Below, piece by piece: positions 42,488 to 46,865 of a stretch of 46,865 bases of DNA. Below the pieces are notes generated by a model. The model was not told where the DNA came from, did no database searches, and worked only from the letters and a program-made list of their open reading frames with translations. Each line of letters opens with the position of its first letter. The stretch's first letter is position 1. The stretch covers positions 1 to 46,865 of the forward strand of contig JAISWK010000028.1 of the NCBI GenBank assembly GCA_031270805.1, given 5' to 3'. The position numbers and the translations under genes are program-made. Source of the DNA: Gracilibacteraceae bacterium. Its GTDB lineage: Bacteria > Bacillota > Desulfitobacteriia > Desulfitobacteriales > Syntrophobotulaceae.

Positions 42488-42516
42488 GCGGGCGCTCCTT
42501 TCCCGTTACGGGCTAT

Positions 42517-45500
42517 TTATGATAAATCGTCTTCGCTCAGCTCTTCCGGCAGGAGTTCGTCTTCGCTCAGCTCTTCCGGCAGGAGAATGGCGTCGCCGTC
42601 TATTTCATCTTCTTCGCCGCCGCCGATTTCGTCCTCTCCACCATCCGTTTCTTCTTCGTCCTCCGTCGCAAAGTCGTCATCCTCGTCTTCGTCCTCGTCC
42701 TCGTCCTCGTCCCAGTCGTCCTGCTCCAGCAGATCATCTTCCTCGTCGTCGTTAAAATCGCCGCCGCTTTCCAGGAAGAAAGAACGCCGGCGCGGCTGTT
42801 CCTCCTCGATTACTTCGTCCGTGAGTTCCATCTGGTCTATTTCCAGTTCCGTAATATCAATGTTTTCTTCCTCGGAAAGGACGGAGACGTCAAGACACAG
42901 ACTCTGCAATTCCTTGATCAGCACCTTGAACGATTCCGGCACGCCCGGTTCCGGGATATTCTCCCCCTTGACCACGGCTTCGTAGGTTTTGACCCGCCCG
43001 ACAATATCGTCGGATTTCACGGTCAGAATCTCCTGCAAAGTAAAGGCGGCGCCGTAAGCCTCCAAGGCCCAGACTTCCATCTCCCCGAAGCGCTGACCGC
43101 CGAACTGGGCCTTGCCGCCGAGGGGCTGCTGGGTTACGAGGGAGTAGGGGCCGGTGGAGCGGGCGTGAATCTTGTCGTCCACCAGGTGGTGCAACTTCAG
43201 CATATACATGTAACCGACGGTGATTTCATTGTCAAAAGGCTCGCCCGTGCGACCGTCATAGAGGATGGTCTTGCCGTTTTCCTGCAAGCCGGCTTCGCGC
43301 AGGGCGTCCACCACGTCGCTTTCCTGGGCGCCGTCGAAAACCGGCGTCGCGATATGGCGGCCCAAGGTTTTGGCCGCCCAGCCCAAGTGGGTTTCCAGCA
43401 CCTGGCCGATATTCATGCGCGAAGGGACGCCGAGCGGATTCAGCACGATTTCAATCGGGGTGCCGTCGGGCATGAAAGGCATATCTTCCTGGCTCATGAT
43501 GCGGGAAATAACGCCTTTATTGCCGTGCCGACCGGCCATCTTGTCGCCGACGGAAATCTTGCGTTTCTGAGCGATATAGACCCGAACCAACTGGTTCACG
43601 CCGGGGCCGAGCTCGTCGTTGTTTTCCCGCTTGAACACCTTGACGTCTACGATCTTCCCCGCTTCGCCGTGGGGGACGCGCAGGGACGTGTCGCGCACTT
43701 CGCGGGCCTTTTCCCCGAAGATCGCCCGCAGCAGGCGTTCCTCGGCCGTCAGTTCCGTTTCGCCCTTGGGCGTGACTTTGCCGACGAGGATATCGCCGGG
43801 GCGCACCTCGGCCCCGATGCGGATAATACCGCGGTCGTCCAGGTCGCGCAGCACTTCTTCGCCGACATTCGGGATGTCACGCGTGATCTCTTCCGGCCCG
43901 AGCTTCGTGTCTCTGGCGTCCGCTTCATATTCCTCTATATGGATGGATGTAAAATAATCGCCCTTGACAAGGTTTTCGCTGATCAGGATGGCGTCTTCAT
44001 AATTATAACCTTCCCAGGGCATGAAGGCCACAAGGACATTTTGCCCGAGCGACAGTTCCCCGTGGTCGGTGGAGGGCCCGTCGGCGATTAGGCCGCCCGG
44101 TTCCAGCCGCTGTCCCCGTTGGACGACCGGGCGCTGATTGATACAGGTACCCTGGTTGCTGCGCTTGTATTTCAGCAGCTCGTAGTCCTTCAGTTGACCG
44201 CTGTCTTCCAGCACCAGGACATTGCGCGCCGTCACTTTTTCCACGACGCCGGCGGCGGAGGCCAGGACGCAGACGCCGGAGTCAACCGCCGCCTTATACT
44301 CCATGCCCGTGCCGATGTAGGGCGCCACGCTGCGCAGGAGCGGTACGGCCTGCCGCTGCATGTTCGAACCCATGAGAGCCCGGTTGGCGTCGTCGTGCTC
44401 AAGAAAGGGGATGAGCGCCGTCGCGATGGAAACCATCTGCTTGGGCGACACGTCCATATATTGGATGGAGTCGGGCGGCACGAGGACAAAATGCTCGCCG
44501 CGGCGGCACTCCACTTTTTCGGATAAAAATTCGCCGTCGACGCCGGTCAAGGCGTTAGCCTGGGCAATTGTATATTTTTCTTCCTCGTCTGCCGTCAGGT
44601 AGTCGATATGATCCGTCACCCGCCCGTTTTCCACCCGGCGGTACGGCGCCTCGATAAACCCGAACGAGTTAATGCGGCCATAGGTACTCAGGGAGCCGAT
44701 GAGGCCGATGTTCGGACCTTCCGGCGTCTCGATCGGACACATACGGCCGTAGTGGGAATGGTGAACGTCGCGCACCTCAAAACCGGCGCGCTCCCGGCTG
44801 AGCCCGCCCGGCCCCAAGGCGCTGAGGCGGCGCTTGTGCGTCAATTCGGCCAGCGGGTTCGTTTGATCCATAAATTGAGAGAGTTGGCTGCTGCCAAAAA
44901 ATTCTTTTATCGCCGCCACCACCGGACGGATATTGATCAACATTTGCGGGGTGATGCCCTCGGGGTCCTGGATCGTCATGCGCTCGCGGATCACGCGCTC
45001 CATCCGGGCCAGACCGATGCGAAACTGGTTCTGCAGCAGCTCGCCCACCGAGCGCAGGCGGCGGTTGCCCAGATGGTCGATATCGTCGGTCTGTCCCTCG
45101 GTCGCGATGATCTCCAGCAGCCGCCGGATGGCGGCGATGATGTCATCCTTGGTCAGTTTGCGCTCAGTTTCCGGCAGATCCAGTCCCAGTTTTTTGTTCA
45201 GCTTGTAGCGCCCGACCTTGGCCAGGTCATAACGGCGGGGATCAAAAAACAGGGCTTGAAGCAGCATCTGGGCGCTGTCCACCGTAGGCGGCTCGCCCGG
45301 GCGCAGGCGTTTATATATTTCGACCAACCCTTCCTCCCGGGATGAAGAACTGTCTTTTTCCAGCGTGACCAGCAGGTTGGGGTTTTCCCCGAACAGCTGG
45401 GTAATGGCTTCGTCCGTGCCGTAGCCCAGCGCGCGGACGAGTACGGTCATCGGCAGTTTGCGCGTGCGGTCGACGCGGACGTATACAATATCGTTGGCGT

Positions 45501-46017
45501 CGCTTTCAAATTCGAGCCAGGCGCCGCGGTTCGGAATAATGGTCGCGCCATACAGCTTTTTACCGCTTTGGTCGATGGTCTCGGAATAATACACGCCGGG
45601 CGAGCGCACCAATTGGCTGACGATGACGCGCTCCGCGCCGTTAATGATAAAGGTGCCTTTTCCCGTCATCAGCGGAAAGTCACCCATGAACACTTCCTGG
45701 TCTTTTACCTCGCCCGTGTCCTTATTGATCAGGCGCACTTTACCCTTGAGGGGAGCCGCGTAGGTCACGTCGCGCTCTTTGCATTCCTCGACGCCGTACT
45801 TGGGTTCGCCGAGGCCGTAGTCCAGAAAGTCCAAAACCAGGTTGCCGGTGAAATCTTTTATCGGCGATATATCGCGGAACATTTCCCGCAAACCTTCCCG
45901 CAAAAACCAACTGTACGAATTTTGCTGGATTTCAATCAGATTCGGCATTTGCAACACTTCACGCAGCCGGGCGAAACTCCAGCGTTCTCGGGCTCCCACC
46001 TGGACGGGAAAAACCAT
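42517..46017 (-). CDS. rpoB: DNA-directed RNA polymerase subunit beta
   Basis: A subunit of about 1166 residues. The rifampicin pocket near residues 370-400 reads [16 protein letters not shown], then [13 protein letters not shown]. The residues equivalent to E. coli Asp516, His526 and Ser531 are unchanged, so rifampicin sensitivity is expected. [20 protein letters not shown] and the C-terminal [14 protein letters not shown] are intact. ATG 46,017 is preferred over an upstream GTG because GGAAGG lies eight bases before it. Beyond about residue 1050 comes an acidic tail of roughly 115 residues with long Asp/Glu runs and a duplicated LLPEELSED unit. It has its own promoter at 46,183-46,211. Confidence 0.97.
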   Translation of the reverse strand: MVFPVQVGARERWSFARLREVLQMPNLIEIQQNSYSWFLREGLREMFRDISPIKDFTGNLVLDFLDYGLGEPKYGVEECKERDVTYAAPLKGKVRLINKDTGEVKDQEVFMGDFPLMTGKGTFIINGAERVIVSQLVRSPGVYYSETIDQSGKKLYGATIIPNRGAWLEFESDANDIVYVRVDRTRKLPMTVLVRALGYGTDEAITQLFGENPNLLVTLEKDSSSSREEGLVEIYKRLRPGEPPTVDSAQMLLQALFFDPRRYDLAKVGRYKLNKKLGLDLPETERKLTKDDIIAAIRRLLEIIATEGQTDDIDHLGNRRLRSVGELLQNQFRIGLARMERVIRERMTIQDPEGITPQMLINIRPVVAAIKEFFGSSQLSQFMDQTNPLAELTHKRRLSALGPGGLSRERAGFEVRDVHHSHYGRMCPIETPEGPNIGLIGSLSTYGRINSFGFIEAPYRRVENGRVTDHIDYLTADEEEKYTIAQANALTGVDGEFLSEKVECRRGEHFVLVPPDSIQYMDVSPKQMVSIATALIPFLEHDDANRALMGSNMQRQAVPLLRSVAPYIGTGMEYKAAVDSGVCVLASAAGVVEKVTARNVLVLEDSGQLKDYELLKYKRSNQGTCINQRPVVQRGQRLEPGGLIADGPSTDHGELSLGQNVLVAFMPWEGYNYEDAILISENLVKGDYFTSIHIEEYEADARDTKLGPEEITRDIPNVGEEVLRDLDDRGIIRIGAEVRPGDILVGKVTPKGETELTAEERLLRAIFGEKAREVRDTSLRVPHGEAGKIVDVKVFKRENNDELGPGVNQLVRVYIAQKRKISVGDKMAGRHGNKGVISRIMSQEDMPFMPDGTPIEIVLNPLGVPSRMNIGQVLETHLGWAAKTLGRHIATPVFDGAQESDVVDALREAGLQENGKTILYDGRTGEPFDNEITVGYMYMLKLHHLVDDKIHARSTGPYSLVTQQPLGGKAQFGGQRFGEMEVWALEAYGAAFTLQEILTVKSDDIVGRVKTYEAVVKGENIPEPGVPESFKVLIKELQSLCLDVSVLSEEENIDITELEIDQMELTDEVIEEEQPRRRSFFLESGGDFNDDEEDDLLEQDDWDEDEDEDEDEDDDFATEDEEETDGGEDEIGGGEEDEIDGDAILLPEELSEDELLPEELSEDDLS
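42527..42585 (-). repeat. Exact 30-bp tandem duplication at the rpoB 3' end
   Basis: TCGTCTTCGCTCAGCTCTTC and the bases after it are repeated with a 30-bp period; 29 bases are identical between 42,527-42,555 and 42,557-42,585. The product ends in two consecutive LLPEELSED units. The exact identity suggests a recent slippage duplication. Confidence 0.85.
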
Positions 46018-46182
46018 CAGCGTCACCTTCCAATATAGTATTTTTTACAACACAAAAACAGCGAAAGCAAGGCGCGCTCCCGTGAAACTCGCCGCTTCGC
46101 CCGAGGCGTTATCTTAAAGAGACATCATTCATGTAGGCGCTAGTCTCCCAACTGTGAAACCGTCTGACAGTGACGTCCTTTA

Positions 46183-46211
46183 ATTATAGCAATTCTCCGC
46201 TGCGGCGTCAA
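46183..46211 (-). promoter_or_regulatory. Strong sigma-70 promoter of rpoBC with A-rich upstream element
   Basis: On the minus strand, TTGACG (46,206-46,211) and TATAAT (46,183-46,188) are 17 bp apart. A run of nine A residues lies just upstream of the -35 and could act as an UP element. The start near 46,176 gives a leader of about 160 nt before rpoB. That leader contains GC-rich possible hairpins, but no attenuator was convincing. Confidence 0.8.
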
Positions 46212-46283
46212 GGTTTTTTTTTGTTATTTGTTGTTTTGGTGAATTTTTTGTTTTATGACCGCCCACCGGCATGGAAAACGGCG

Positions 46284-46312
46284 TTGAATCTCCGGAGGGG
46301 TTATGATATACT
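46284..46312 (+). promoter_or_regulatory. Sigma-70 promoter of the AAA-ATPase-like gene
   Basis: TTGAAT (46,284-46,289) and TATACT (46,307-46,312) are 17 bp apart, divergent from the rpoB promoter. The gene starts 27 bp downstream of the -10. Together the two promoters explain the 321-bp gap 46,018-46,338. Confidence 0.6.
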
Positions 46313-46338
46313 CGAAGGGCGAGAGAGGGGGTGAAAGT

Positions 46339-46865
46339 ATGCGCAGGCTGCCGATAGGGGTTCAGGATTTTGAAGATATGATTACCAGCGGCTATGTTTA
46401 CGTGGACAAGACCGATTTGGTTTATAAACTGGTCACGGAAAGCAAACAATATTTTCTGGGCCGACCGCGCCGGTTCGGAAAAAGTTTACTCATATCGACG
46501 CTGAAAGCGTATTTTCAGGGTAAACGGGAACTTTTCCGGGGACTGGCGATAGAGGAACTGGAAAAAGAATGGAAACAACATCCGGTTATACACTTGGATA
46601 TGACTAGGGCAGGTGTTAACTTTGATAATTTTGAGTATCGACTGATTGACAGATTAAAATTCCATGAAAAGCTATGGAATTTGCCCGGCGATGAAAAAAA
46701 CGACGCGGCGACCAGGTTTTACAATCTCGTTGCTAACGCTTGTGAAAAATCAGGCGAAAGAGTCGTGGTGCTAGTAGACGAGTACGATAAACAGTTGGTA
46801 GAGCATATAGGCGACAGAGAATTAAACGACTTGTTCCGGGCGAAGCTAAAAGATTTCTATGGCGT
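46339..46865 (+). CDS. AAA-ATPase-like/DUF1703-type protein, 3' part outside window
   Basis: An open frame of at least 175 codons runs off the window. It begins MRRLPIGVQDFEDM and continues YVYVDKTDLVYKLV, then YFLGRPRRFGKSLLISTLKAYF with a P-loop-like RPRRFGKS, and later VVLVDEYDKQLV as a Walker B-like strand. This is the N-terminal AAA-like half of a family usually ending in a PD-(D/E)XK nuclease-like domain. Such genes occur in many near-identical copies in gut anaerobes and are considered accessory. GGGGGTG precedes ATG 46,339. Base composition is lower in GC than in rpoB, suggesting insertion next to the rpoBC promoter. Confidence 0.8.
   Translation, partial: MRRLPIGVQDFEDMITSGYVYVDKTDLVYKLVTESKQYFLGRPRRFGKSLLISTLKAYFQGKRELFRGLAIEELEKEWKQHPVIHLDMTRAGVNFDNFEYRLIDRLKFHEKLWNLPGDEKNDAATRFYNLVANACEKSGERVVVLVDEYDKQLVEHIGDRELNDLFRAKLKDFYG

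Noticed and set aside
38765-46026. Long plus-strand open frames opposite rpoC and rpoB
   Set aside because: They lack ribosome sites and family-like sequence and mirror the codon bias of the genuine minus-strand genes.

Overview
The window comes from an anaerobic, probably Bacillota (Clostridia- or Negativicutes-like) chromosome. The reasons are the gene run rsmG, lipoprotein, glmU, prs, pth, mfd, the strong AGGAGG-type ribosome binding sites, and a complete set of genes around an oxygen-sensitive 4-hydroxybutyryl-CoA dehydratase. Two parts differ by eye in base composition. About 1-23,400 is an accessory region of moderate GC. About 23,580-46,200 is GC-rich housekeeping sequence.

Accessory part, metabolic island (207-19,050). 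Two arms converge. The plus arm (518-4122) encodes a 3-hydroxyacyl-CoA dehydrogenase, a 4-hydroxybutyrate-type CoA-transferase and an MFS carrier. The minus arm (18,818 down to 4139) has 15 tightly spaced genes: Nfu-like Fe-S protein, iron alcohol dehydrogenase, EtfB, EtfA, a 43-residue membrane protein, an SSS symporter, acyl-CoA dehydrogenase, 4-hydroxybutyryl-CoA dehydratase, crotonase, a second CoA-transferase, a second iron alcohol dehydrogenase, a metallo-beta-lactamase-fold hydrolase, a small Cys-rich protein, a PAS/AAA+ sigma-54 activator and an XRE regulator. Together they suit uptake and fermentation of 4-hydroxybutyrate or a precursor (lactone, semialdehyde) through crotonyl-CoA to butyryl-CoA and/or acetoacetyl-CoA. 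No thiolase is in view.

The main discovery candidate is the regulatory wiring. A repeat of about 180-270 bp occurs in three full copies (207-475, 18,860-19,050 and 22,255-22,530) plus one fragment (4171-4224). Each full copy has, in the same order, a 12-bp-arm hairpin, an 18-bp-spaced pair of TTACCGTTT boxes, a GCGG/CCGC dyad and a perfectly spaced -24/-12 element TGGCATAAAATATGCA. Copies 1 and 2 point inward at the first genes of the two arms, and the island encodes its own sigma-54 activator. Copies 1 and 3 also share a hairpin leader RNA with a compensatory base change.

Accessory part, kinase operon (19,195-22,229). A strong sigma-70 promoter precedes a small excisionase-like HTH protein, a PD-(D/E)XK nuclease-like protein carrying an internal winged-helix-like segment, a soluble Hanks-type Ser/Thr kinase and an unrecognised 396-residue protein. 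The last three are translationally coupled. This is a candidate undescribed defence or signalling module. It lies between repeat copies 2 and 3.

Core part. rsmG to mfd is followed by a lone amino-acid-type ABC permease, cydD-cydC and a TrmA-family RNA methyltransferase, all on the plus strand. On the minus strand are rpoB, rpoC and an mtaD-like amidohydrolase. rpoB has its own sigma-70 promoter and is not preceded by rplJL. Both large RNA polymerase subunits carry long acidic repeat-containing C-terminal tails. The window ends inside an AAA-ATPase-like/DUF1703-type gene. No tRNA, rRNA, CRISPR array or intact insertion sequence was seen. Positions 1-200 hold a structured element with two hairpins that share the same loop sequence.
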